From Ridgeia piscesae (Eukaryota > Annelida > Polychaeta > Sabellida > Siboglinidae): DNA of 64,000 nucleotides. The notes under the pieces are model-generated. The model was given only the letters and a program-made list of their open reading frames with translations, made no database searches and was not told the DNA's origin. Each line of letters starts with the position of its first letter. The stretch's first letter is position 1. The stretch is taken from assembly GCA_025642075.2 (NCBI GenBank), contig JAODUO010000957.1:1-64000 (forward strand), in the 5' to 3' direction. The position numbers were made by a program, and so were the translations under genes. Positions 1 through 9,862 of the stretch are shown piece after piece.

Positions 1-508
1 ACTTTACTCTTTCTGTTGGGTCTACAGCCTCTCTGTGTCTATCTTCAGCCCCGTTAACCTCACTCTTCTGACAGTACACTCCCCCCCATCTCTATCTCTC
101 TTTTATCTCTCTCTCCAGCCAATCATGATATGTCGGATTGAAGTCTCCATTTTCCCTATAGCAGCAGTCTGAAACATAAGGTTTCTTCAGCACAGGGCCA
201 CCCCTGGGATATGGGCCTTACTTACATCCTTGACTTCTTGCAACTACCATATTTTGATATCGCTACTGTAGTCCTCAACATATTCTACGCTCACCTTTGC
301 AAGAGTTATGATTGTTGTGTAACTTGATAACCTGCCAGTACTCTGACGCTGGCCGTTGGCGCGCCAGCATGAAACATGTTATCTGCCTTCTTCTACAGCC
401 CACATGTAGGTCTTACGTCGTACTTGTGTGAGTTGGATATTAATCCCTATTTTTTGGCAATCAGTATGCACAACATTTACAAAGAAACAATTCATATTCC
501 TGCTTATG
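1..508. other. No gene recognised
   Basis: Unique-looking sequence, CT-rich in the first 120 bases. The 75-residue open frame at 376-603 runs into an (AT)n tract and is not a credible gene. Confidence 0.4.
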
Positions 509-600
509 TATATATATATATATGTATATATATATATAATATATATATATATATATTAAATTGCATTGAACTCTTGTGTGTGTTTTTTATATATATATAT
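509..600. repeat. (AT)n-rich microsatellite
   Basis: Interrupted TA/TG dinucleotide runs. Confidence 0.85.
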
Positions 601-1563
601 TAATAAATATAATTATAAAAAATATACACACAAGTAGTTCAAGCAATTCTAAAATACCCAAAAAACACTAAACTTATGAAATGGAATCAATGTGTGTGCA
701 CACAACATGTGGTTTTAATTTCGAATGAAATAACAATTCAAATATCCAAAAGGGCTTATTTCCGTACGGATTTTAACACTTAAAGGGTTGATAAATGTAT
801 TTAGGCTGCAAATCAAAATTAATTTTATACCGGACGGTAAGTAGAGAAGTAAAATAAAAAATTGCAAAAGTATTTCCCTTCTCGATGTACGATCATGGTT
901 AGTATCTGTATGTTTGATTTTCTCCTCGCCACCGTTCTAAAATATGGATTTACTTTTACTAATAAACGAATTGGATCAGAAATCGCACGTAAACTTCCTT
1001 AAAATGTAACTCGTACAACGCTTTGCTTGAATAATGACGTATTCATTTCCGATGTCTTGATACAGGGACATAATTATATGAAGTCAAAATTGACAAATGA
1101 CATCATTTTTTTTCGCTACAGTGGAGCATAATGTCACTCGGCATTGTTTTATAATAATCGGGATATCATGGTTTAGCTCAGATACCATTAGTTCCGGTGA
1201 CGTAGCGGTTAGTCATTGAGGACTTGCACTATGTTTGAGTTGCATAGCTTTGCGGCATATTCAGAGAATTCAAGCAAAAGAAGTGTTGATAAGTCTTAAT
1301 TAATTTGATAGATGGCAGCACGCACTTATTTACTCGCTAGGTGGCGGTAACCGGGAGATAGAATGTTCGACGTTCCGTACAGTGACGCTGTCGCTGTGTT
1401 TTCCGTCTGTGACGTCATATAACAATCAAACCGGCCAGATCCAAAATACATACCAATGACACGTCCAGAAAATCTAGTAATTGAATTCGTTTTGGGCTAT
1501 GTATTGTCAGCGCTAAACATAAAAAGTAATTTTTTTGCATTATAGAATAAATATGTCAAACAG
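601..1563. other. AT-rich, no gene recognised
   Basis: No coding similarity or repeat structure seen. A CRE-like TGACGTCA occurs near 1412, but nothing links it to a gene. Confidence 0.4.
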
Positions 1564-1609
1564 TTTGTTGCATGTATTGATGTGCATGAACATCAATACA
1601 TGCAACAAA
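1564..1609. repeat. Perfect 20-bp inverted repeat (hairpin)
   Basis: Arm 1564-1583 (TTTGTTGCATGTATTGATGT) is the exact reverse complement of 1590-1609, with a 6-base loop. It abuts the next palindrome directly. It resembles MITE-type foldback DNA; no transposase is nearby. Confidence 0.85.
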
Positions 1610-1656
1610 TATCTTTAATCATCCCCACGTTATAACGTGGGGATGATTAAAGATAT
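1609..1656. repeat. Perfect 48-bp loopless palindrome
   Basis: The 24 bases from 1609 to 1632 equal the reverse complement of 1633-1656 without mismatch. The central core is CCCCACGTTATAACGTGGGG, embedded in AT-rich DNA. It would extrude as a cruciform and is typical of foldback or MITE termini. Confidence 0.85.
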
Positions 1657-2175
1657 ATATATTTTTTAATCAGTGCCCCTTGGTTTTGGGTATCAAAAAT
1701 AATAGTGTAGATAATTTTTAACAAATAAAACTTGCATATAAATATTATGGTGCGCGATGGTGGAGTATTTCTAGAGTGCTAAACGGCTAAATTATTAATT
1801 ATGTGAATGTTGTGTAGACATTCAAACAATGCGGGACTGCCGTTACGTGACGTGCATTGTTTCTGCGTGACAACCACTAGAACGTTCGACGTCGAACTCG
1901 ATGTACATTAGCATGTTATATCGCGGCTTCTAGATGTGGACCCATAATAGTTTTCCTGCTGCACGAAGATCTAGGAGCGGACTCCTACGTTACCCGAGAA
2001 GACACTTATATAACCGCTGCAATACTCGTACCAAGCGACCGACGGTGACAAGGCGAAATGGCTGCAGGAAGGATTGTGCCAATTTCGATGGAACGAGACC
2101 AGACGTCGGATGCGGTCAAATGGACGAAGTCGCGGTCATGAGACACTGACGTTAGCTATAATTTGTTATTGGACG
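1657..2175. other. No gene recognised
   Basis: Mixed-composition DNA. The frame at 1934-2149 (71 residues, basic) has no recognisable domain. Confidence 0.4.
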
Positions 2176-2500
2176 TTAAAAAGGTAAAGGTAAGTTCTTA
2201 TATAGCGCACTATCCTGTCCTCAGGACTGCTCAAAGCGATTTACAGTTTACACATTACTCCCTGTTCAATCAAGCACCATCTCAACCTGGATGGCTGGAT
2301 CCCTGGGAAGCATTCAGCTACGCTGCAATTAATGCGCGGGGGCTGCTCGTACAAACGGACACCACTGTCTATAGCCAGATACTCATTCATACAGCTGAGT
2401 TAACTGGAGCAATGTAGAGCGAAAAAAATGCCCAAGCTTTTAGCATCGCAGCACAGGAATCGAACCCGGTGTGACGGTCTTGAACGTCGATCTATTCCCG
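2176..2500 (-). mobile_element. tRNA-derived SINE, V-SINE/L2-tail type, copy 1
   Basis: On the minus strand this aligns along its length with the copy at 44434-44752. Parts in order are a decayed tRNA-like head with a B-box GGTTCGATTCC (2457-2467), a central domain with TTGCTCCAG and CAGCTGTATGAATGAGTA that resembles the V-SINE central domain, and a 3' tail with GCGCTATATAAG as in L2-type LINEs. The tail implies mobilisation by a partner L2-like LINE. The A-box is not recognisable here. Confidence 0.75.
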
Positions 2501-3005
<505 letters not shown>

Positions 3006-3220
3006 TAAATTATGAAATCTGTTATATCGTGTGACAGAACGTACCTAAATACAAAATGATGTCGACAACTTTATTCAAGGCTATTGGAGTAGAAACGTGT
3101 ACTAAACAGACAACGCATTCATAATCCACGACAGCATTTTTCGCCTACGTAAACGATGACGTGGCTGTATTGTTCATGTCTCGTTCATTTCATTCATGGC
3201 TCTGTTTCGCGAACAAAGAT

Positions 3221-3832
3221 TCAAGAAGGAGGAAGTCCTCGTCTGGTAGAGGCACGCTGATGGCTGATGAAGCCTATCCGGGATAGGCAAGTCTTTCCGT
3301 AGCGGCTGCACGTTACGGTCTGCTCAGTGTTGATGTCAAAAGGGTTATTGTCTTCCATGTTGGCCCTTCGTATGGTTTCAAAGGAAGTGGTGGCCTGGTA
3401 AACTGTGCGTCGCCAGTTCATGCGATTGGTTGCTTTTGTTGTCCACTGACGGTAATCGATGTCACAACTGGCGATGGACCTTTCCAAAGTGTCTTTGTAT
3501 CTTTTCCGAGGTGCCCCATTGTCACGATGGCCAGTGAACAATTCTCCATACAGTACGATCTTTGGTAGGTGATGGTTTTCCATTCTGGAGACATGTCCCG
3601 CTCAGCGAAGCTGTGTTTTGAGGAGCATTGTAACCTGAGCCATTCCAAGGGCATCAATATTGGTGCCGAAATCACTCCAATGAATGTTTAGGGTGGCACG
3701 TAGGCAGCGCTGATGGTAACGCTCGATGAAGTGCAGGTGGCGACGATAGGTGACCCACGACTCGGAACCATACAGAAGAGTGGTCAGCATAGCTGCTCTG
3801 TAGACAGTGATTGAGCGCCACAAGAAGAGTAC
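3221..3832 (-). pseudogene. LINE reverse transcriptase C-terminal fragment
   Basis: On the minus strand the frame from about 3830 to 3221 encodes the widely distributed LINE C-terminal region. Motifs in order are VYRAAMLTTLLYGSESW, HLHFIERYHQRCLRATLNIHW, a GHVSRMENHHLPK segment and a terminal C2H2-like motif (CSRYGKTC...RIGFISHQRA) before the stop at 3221. An in-frame TGA at 3604-3602 stands where the family has Trp in W-AGH. The start is not a real one: the element is 5'-truncated and inverted at about 3832. It is a dead copy; the exact clade is uncertain. Confidence 0.8.
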
Positions 3833-3990
3833 CATCCACCCAGCATCTTCATCGAACAGTCTGAATTGAAAGCTGTCCACCAATTCAGCTACTTAGGATG
3901 CATTACATTTGAACCCAAAATAGTCAAAGAAGTGGACAATAGGCTAGCAAAGGCAAACAGCGCCTTCGGTAGACTATGCGTTACTCGAGC
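3833..3990 (+). pseudogene. Inverted upstream part of the same LINE reverse transcriptase
   Basis: The plus strand encodes ELKAVHQFSYLGCITF and KEVDNRLAKANSAFGRL, which in this LINE family lies just before the VYRAA block found on the minus strand next door. The 5' ends of both parts meet at about 3832. That is the geometry left by twin priming during target-primed reverse transcription. About 15 codons between the two parts are absent or diverged. Confidence 0.75.
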
Positions 3991-3991
3991 T

Positions 3992-4147
3992 AGCAAATGA
4001 AAGCGTTGAAGAATTTGCAAGAGAACTACAGATACTTACCGTACATTGCGAATATAAAGAACAGACCAACGAAATGGCAAGGGACCGCTTTGTTATGGGA
4101 GTGAGGGACCAGGTTGTGAAACAAAAATTACAATTAATCACCGACAA
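3992..4147 (+). pseudogene. Ty3/Gypsy-type gag fragment
   Basis: An open stretch of about 52 codons encodes ESVEEFARELQILTVHCEY followed by MARDRFVMGVRDQVVKQKL. This matches the capsid C-terminal pattern (D/RDRxVxGxRDxxxxxKL) of Ty3/Gypsy gag. No start codon, zinc knuckle or pol follows, because a (GT)n tract begins soon after. It may be a scrap of the same family as the pol remnant at 6470-9655, but it is separated by 2.3 kb of other DNA. Confidence 0.65.
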
Positions 4148-4277
4148 TTGCTACACTACATACTTATTGTAAAGGATTACACACACATAATGTCCAGACA
4201 TGGGTACACATGCGTGAACACACGTACAACCACAAGGAGTGAAATTGGATGCGTAAGTATAAGTGTGTGTTGTCACT

Positions 4278-4494
<217 letters not shown>

Positions 4495-4506
4495 AGCATT
4501 TATAAT

Positions 4507-4512
<6 letters not shown>

Positions 4513-4563
<51 letters not shown>
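4513..4563. repeat. (AT)n microsatellite
   Basis: About 25 TA units follow the GT block. Confidence 0.95.
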
Positions 4564-4566
<3 letters not shown>

Positions 4567-5354
4567 ATGATGCATATAATATACAATGTACATACATATA
4601 TTTGGAGCGCCGAAGTATAAGGTAATTAAGAATTCTGATATAGACTAGGGTCGTTGTGTCTTCTTGTAAAAAGTGGCTATGCTTAAGTATAGTTTCTTTC
4701 CCATGCAATTAGGCTATAGGAAATGAAAATGCATTGCACTTTGCTAGATACAACAAGTAGTAATGGTGTTATGATTGACCAAGACTAACAATTAAGGTAA
4801 TTAACGTGGATCATGTGTACCTGGTTGTCCACTTGTTAGCATGTCAGTGATGCTGATCATCTCTGTATTCTGTCTTTGTTGTCTTAGATTTCCAATGTTT
4901 TTTTAATTCGAAAGTGCATGAGGTGTCGGTGGTGTCACCAGTTAAATCTTGGTTTGAAACAATATCATGCCTCGAATCATATTTTGATTTCGTGAAATAT
5001 GTTGATACAATGATTAATCTTAAGATTTTCTAACTCACGGTACATTTAATAGAATAAATATTGTTTGTTTTATTGTTAAATAGTTTAATTAAATGATAGT
5101 TTTAAATGTTCTTCTGTTTAGGCACCGGCTCCAAAGAAACATATATTGCCTGCCTCGACAGTACTTTCATCTGAAAGTGAAGTGAAGTGAATTACTATCA
5201 AATTATCATTTCTATGATGTACCAATTACATCGATAATTAAAATGTTTTACATTTCTTGCAAAAGTTAGTCTGTTGTGTTGTTTGTTTATTAAAAAAACA
5301 TAACTTGTGTTTTATCTAAAGTCAGCGTTATGCCACAATAACGGAAACTGAACA
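4564..5354. other. AT-rich, no gene recognised
   Basis: No coding signal or clear repeat seen. Confidence 0.4.
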
Positions 5355-5612
5355 ATGGAGACGAAATGCCAAGGGAACGACGAAAATAGTGTCGGTGAAA
5401 CTCGACGACGTAACCGTGGAGTGCACAACGCCGACGAACACGCGCGGAGTGTAACTTCGTATCGCGAGGAAAACAGCCACATTGGCGTCACCTTGCGAGT
5501 GATAGATGTATTCAATCTGAACTATTTAACATGTGGCGCCGATGTAGCGAGATTTCATCGCGGTGTTGGGATGATCGTGATTGTCATCGTTTCATATACC
5601 AATTATGAATAA
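5355..5612 (+). CDS. Unrecognised 85-residue ORF
   Basis: I do not recognise this product. The ATG at 5355 has an acceptable context (GAACAATGG). The first 50 residues are hydrophilic and Arg/Asn/Glu-rich; the C-terminus has a short hydrophobic run (GMIVIVIVSY). Base composition is more GC-rich than the upstream DNA. It lies just before the ACGTGG tandem array and 0.9 kb before the Gypsy pol, so it might be a remnant of that element's 5' region. It may equally be a chance frame. Confidence 0.2.
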   Translation: METKCQGNDENSVGETRRRNRGVHNADEHARSVTSYREENSHIGVTLRVIDVFNLNYLTCGADVARFHRGVGMIVIVIVSYTNYE

Positions 5613-5701
5613 GTACTGTTGTACGTTTTGGGGCTCGATTATTGCGATCAACCCAACGTTAAATACAAGACTGTTTTGTATAAGTGTAACGTATAGTAAA
5701 C

Positions 5702-6430
5702 GTGACATCAACGTGATGTATATGTGAAATTTTCACGTGGTGACTACGTAACTGCGACCCTACAAAATCACGTCGTATCCACGTAGAAAATGCCACCTAT
5801 AACGTGGTATAAACGTGGTGGAAACGTGATAATAATGTGATATATGTGAAATTTTCACGTGGTTACCACGTAACTGCGACCCTACAAAATCACGTCGTAT
5901 CCACGTAGAAAATGCCACCTATAACGTGGTATAAACGTGGTGGAAACGTGATAATAATGTGATATATATGTGAAATTTTCACGCGGTGACCACGTAACTG
6001 CGACCATACAAAATCACGTCGTATCCACGTAGAAAATGCCACCTATAACGTGGTATAAACGTGGTGGAAACATGATAATAATGTGATATATATGTGAATT
6101 TTTCACGTGGTGACCACGTAACTGCGACCCTACAAAATCACGTCGTATCCACGTAGAAAATGCCACCTATAATGTGGTATAAACGTGGTGGAAACGTGAT
6201 AATAATGTGATATATATGTGAAATTTTCACGTGGTGACCACGTAACTGCGACCTACAAAATCACGTGGTATCCACGTAGAAAATGCCACCTATAACGTGG
6301 TATAAACGTGGTAGAAAACGTGGCGACGACGTAGCCGCGACTCGACAAAATCACGTCGTTTCGACGTAACGTTTTCGACGTGGTAGCCACGATAACGCCA
6401 CGTGGCTGCCACGTGATAACCACGTAGATT
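5702..6430. repeat. 124-bp tandem repeat rich in ACGTGG/CCACGT
   Basis: About five units with period 122-124 bp (the ACTGCGAC motif recurs at 5751, 5873, 5997, 6121 and 6245), then a degenerate unit to 6430. Each unit has several ACGTGG or CCACGT hexamers on both strands and usually one CACGTG E-box core. Units differ by only a few substitutions, so amplification or homogenisation is recent. Confidence 0.92.
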
Positions 6431-6469
6431 TGCTAGCTGGGTAGACAGCATGAATAAGTCAAACTGCAA

Positions 6470-7063
6470 ATGAGAGAACATCAGCTTGAACAGGATCAAC
6501 ATGTCGCAGAGGCGATTTTGAACGCCATAAAGCGTATGAAGTCGAACGTGAAGGGACAAAACCATATCGTGGCAAAGCCGAAAGTGACGGAAGAGGACCG
6601 TTTTGTCGGTGACATCGAAAGTGACCGACCCAAACCACAGGTTGAAACTGGTCAATCGACTGCGTTCCTCAGCACAGAGAAGAAAGACGCTTGGTTCGTA
6701 AGTCTCAAAGTGAAGCGGATGCGACTTCGTTTCAAAATCGACACCGGCGCGGACGTCACGATAATAACAAAGAAGACATGGTTGGCAATGAAAGACAAAC
6801 CGAGACTAGAACCAACAGCCGTCCGTCTCAACAGTGTTGGTGGACAGCTAAAGGCGTTTGGTCAGTTCATGGCAGTCACGAAGCATAGGAACACGGTTTA
6901 TCGCTTCAACGTGATCGTCATTGAAGGGGAGAAAATTACGAACCTACTGTCACAAGACGTCGCTGCAGACATGGGTCTCGTGTGTCGTCTGGAGCAATTT
7001 GACGCATCGGGTGATGATGATGCTAGAATTGGCCTCATGAAGACCGAAACTGTCACAAAATGA
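6470..7063 (+). pseudogene. Gypsy aspartic protease region
   Basis: A 197-codon frame. The retropepsin active-site motif DTGAD is at residues 91-95, preceded by LRFKI and followed by VTIIT, with the typical NLLS...AADMGL C-terminal part near residues 160-170. It releases the pol products in a live element. The first 65 residues are a charged linker that would follow gag. The frame ends in TGA overlapping the ATG of the next frame (ATGA), where family members read straight on, so this is probably an indel. Confidence 0.88.
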
Positions 7064-7820
7064 AGCTGAAGGCAGGGGCTGAACTAATGTGCTTAACAAC
7101 TGCGAGACGTGTACCTTTCCCTGTGATTGACGCTGTTAATGCAGAACTCAGTAACATGGTTGAGTCAGGAGTGATCAGATCTGTGACAGAACCAACGGAT
7201 TGGTGCGCTGCGATTGTTCCGGTCATCAAGAAAACCGGAGCTGTGCGTATCTGCGTCGACTTGAAGCAACTAAATACAGCAGTTCGACATATGCTTCCTT
7301 CGCTGGAAGATATAGCGCCTAAACTTGCCGAGTCGAAAGTGTTCTCGACTGTAGACGCTGCAAGCGGGGTTTGGCAAATCCCGATCGACGAAGACAGCCA
7401 ATTGTTGACTACCTTCATAACACCATTTGGACGTTATGCATTTTGCAGACTGCCATTTGGATTTTCCTCCGCCCCCGAGATATTCCAACGCAAGATGTCG
7501 ACACTACTCGAAGGACTGGACGGGGTAGAAGTGATCATGGACGACACGACGCCCGTCTCAATGCTGTCCTAAGGATAATCAGCGACTCGGGCCTGATACT
7601 CAACCCAAAGAAACGCGTCTTCATAAAAACCGAACTGACGTATTTTGGTTACCTGATTGGGGATGATGGCATCAAGCCAGATCTAGAGAGGGTTGAAGCT
7701 CTACTGGAACTGTCACGTCCGAACAACGTTAGCGAACTGAGAACAGAGTTGTGTATGTTTCAGTACCTGGTCAAGTTCGTGTACGATAATTCGTTAGTGA
7801 TAAAACCGATGACTGACTAA
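7060..7820 (+). pseudogene. Gypsy reverse transcriptase, frameshifted
   Basis: The frame 7060-7572 has VRICVDLKQLN, FSTVDAASGVWQIPI (first catalytic Asp), CRLPFGFSSAPEIFQ and the palm motif as IMDD. Just after MDD about a dozen codons are missing and the frame changes. The rest (ARLNAVLRIISDSGLILNPKK and FGYLIGDDGIKPD, thumb) continues in another frame to an in-frame TAA at 7818-7820. The enzyme is inactive as it stands. Confidence 0.92.
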
Positions 7821-8312
7821 CTCAAGTCTGATGTCGTCTGGTGGTGGGACAAGGCACAACAAGCTTCGTTTGATAAGACGAAAGTACTGTTGACGACTAC
7901 ACCGACGTTGTCCTACTACGACTCAACGAAACCGACGGTAGTGAGTGCGGATGCAAGCAGTTACGGAATCGGTGCTATGCAATCTACTTATGGAATCCTC
8001 AAGCCAATCGCCTTCGCGTCAAGGACGCTGACGACCACGGAACAACGGTACGCCCAAATGGAAAAGGAGATGCTTGCAGGTGTCTGGGCGTGCGAGAAAT
8101 TCCGAAGATATCTCGTTGGATTGAAGGAATTCAGACTACTTACCGACCATCGACCGTTGGTACCGCTTATGAACACGAAACGCATAGATGACGCACCGCT
8201 GCGTTGTCAGCGATTTTTGTTGAGGGCCATGCGATTTAATCCGATTGTTGAATACGTTCCCGGAAAGCAACTCGTGATCGCAGATTCGCTATCCAGAAAG
8301 CCGCTGGTTTGA
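7821..8312 (+). pseudogene. Gypsy RNase H domain
   Basis: In frame after the TAA at 7818. Catalytic positions are visible: Asp in [12 protein letters not shown], Glu in [18 protein letters not shown], Asp in [12 protein letters not shown] and Asp in [10 protein letters not shown]. The domain itself is intact between the flanking stops (TAA 7818 and TGA 8310). Confidence 0.9.
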
Positions 8313-8328
8313 CGGGAATCTCGAATCG

Positions 8329-9441
8329 ATGACATCGAGCTGTCAGACGATAATAACAGCTCTTGTTGACACAGTTCAACAAAACTGGCCCGTGACGGAA
8401 GATCGTCTTACCGAGATCAGAGTCGAAACCTCGACAGATCCTATAATGAAATTAATCACAGATTTCATAGCGAATGGATGGCCTAGTCATGAAAGTGATG
8501 TTACACACTCTGTGTGAGACTACTACCGCGAGAGAGCGCTACTCTCATTGAGTGATGGTGTTGTCACATATAAACTCCAAATTGTGATGCCCCCAAAGAT
8601 GCGAGACAACGCTTTGCGACGACTTCATGAATCGCACCAAGGCATCTCGAAATGTCGCGAACGAGCAGCCAGTGCCATCTGGTGGCCCGGTATCAGTCGC
8701 GACATAACGAGGTTTATCGATCGCTGTGATACTTGCCGACGCAATCGACCGACACAGAGAGAACAACCTCTTCGTCCGGTTGAACTACCCGGAAGACCAT
8801 GGGGAAAAATCGCCATGGATATCTCCCACTACAAGCGAAATGACTATCTCGTCATCATCGACTACTACTCGCGCTGGATCGAAATCAAACAAGTGACCAG
8901 TCAAACGCCTGACTGCGTGATCAGCCGCGTCAAGACCGTATTTACCACGCATGGTATTCCGGATGTGGTGGTATCAGACAACGGAAGACAATTCGTCTCG
9001 GACGAATTCAGGAAATTCGCGAAATCATGGTGCTTCGCTCAACATACCACAAACCCATATTCTCCGTAAGAGAATGGGAAGGCAGAGCGAGCTGTGCAGA
9101 CGGCGAAAAGATTGCTAGACCTCGACGAACCGGAGATAGGTCTGTTGAACTATCATGCGTCGCCCCACAGTGCAATCGGCGTATCACCGGCAGTGGCACC
9201 AATGGGTCGTCAACTCGCCACACGACTGCCCGTTGTGAGAGAACAATTGTCGCCACATCAACACCGAGATGGGGACATCCGAAACTCTGGTCAACGTGCC
9301 AAAACGACGTACGTACAAGCGATGCTACGATCGGCGACACTGTGTACGCAAATTACCGCCGTTACAAAATGGCGAACCAGTGTTGCTGAAATTGGATGGG
9401 GAGAAGCAGTGGTCGACACCAAGCACTGTGTTCAGAAGTGA
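8329..9441 (+). pseudogene. Gypsy connection and integrase region
   Basis: After a frame change near 8315 a linker runs to an in-frame TGA at 8515. The H2C2 zinc-binding motif follows (LHESHQG...CDTC), then the DDE core: Asp in MDISHY, Asp in VSDNGRQF, and Glu in ENGKAERAV. A TAA at 9067-9069 sits just before the catalytic Glu segment, separating it from the first two Asp residues. The sequence then continues in the same frame (LLNYHASPHSAIGVSPA) to about 9265. Confidence 0.9.
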
Positions 9442-9655
9442 TCCGCAGAACCGGTCATAAAGAAATTATGTTGTGAAAACCGGTGCAGGTATCCGAAATC
9501 GAAAGCACCTTGAAGGTGTGCCGAACGTGCTTGCATCAGTGCCCAACAATGAGCCTAATGATACGGACATTCAGGCTGAGGATCCAGGCGAAGTCTTGCC
9601 GCCGGACGATCCCGGTGATGCAGTCGAGCTGCCAGTGCAGTTTACAAACTTTTAA
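9269..9655 (+). pseudogene. Gypsy integrase C-terminal tail
   Basis: In a new frame after an indel near 9265, the segment RKLPPLQNGEPVLLKLDG matches the GPY/F-type C-terminal region of Gypsy integrases. A TAA at 9458 is followed in frame by an acidic Pro/Asp/Glu-rich tail ending at 9655. This marks the 3' limit of recognisable coding sequence. Confidence 0.75.
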
Positions 9656-9660
9656 ATGTG

Positions 9661-9862
9661 TCTGATATGACCTGAAATGGACTAAAAACACACACGTGAC
9701 ACCATTTTCACTGACTTTCAAGGCATAACTAACAATATCTATGGCTTTGGAAGACCTTTTTTGCTCCTTCATTTTTTAACCCGTCCACCATATTTCTACC
9801 CGTCCATATTCGTTTTTACCTATCCAAATGACAGGTGGACGGGTCTCTACATAAAGCTATGC
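9661..9862. repeat. Unclassified interspersed repeat A, copy 1
   Basis: Shares an ordered set of motifs with 19372-19690 and 20632-20860: AATATCTATGG, then GAAGACC/GAAGTCC, TTACCCGTCC, ACCTATCCAAATGA and GGGTCTCT. It starts a few bases after the Gypsy coding end, so it could be non-coding 3' sequence of such an element, but the other copies have no adjacent pol. Confidence 0.75.

Larger units (their letters stand above)
6470..9655 (+). mobile_element. Decayed Ty3/Gypsy retrotransposon (pol remnant)
   Basis: Protease, reverse transcriptase, RNase H and integrase follow in the Ty3/Gypsy order. The sequence resembles invertebrate pol proteins usually annotated K02A2.6-like. No gag is joined to the 5' side and no LTR pair, primer-binding site or polypurine tract was recognised. 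Breaks are a frameshift at about 7060, a small deletion with frameshift at about 7547, stops at 7818, 8310, 8515, 9067 and 9458, and frameshifts near 8315 and 9265. The copy cannot encode a working polyprotein. Confidence 0.93.

Noticed and set aside
1160..1240. tRNA-like A-box motifs (TTTAGCTCAGA, GTAGCGGTTAGTC)
   Set aside because: No matching B-box or cloverleaf could be drawn, so no tRNA or SINE is called.
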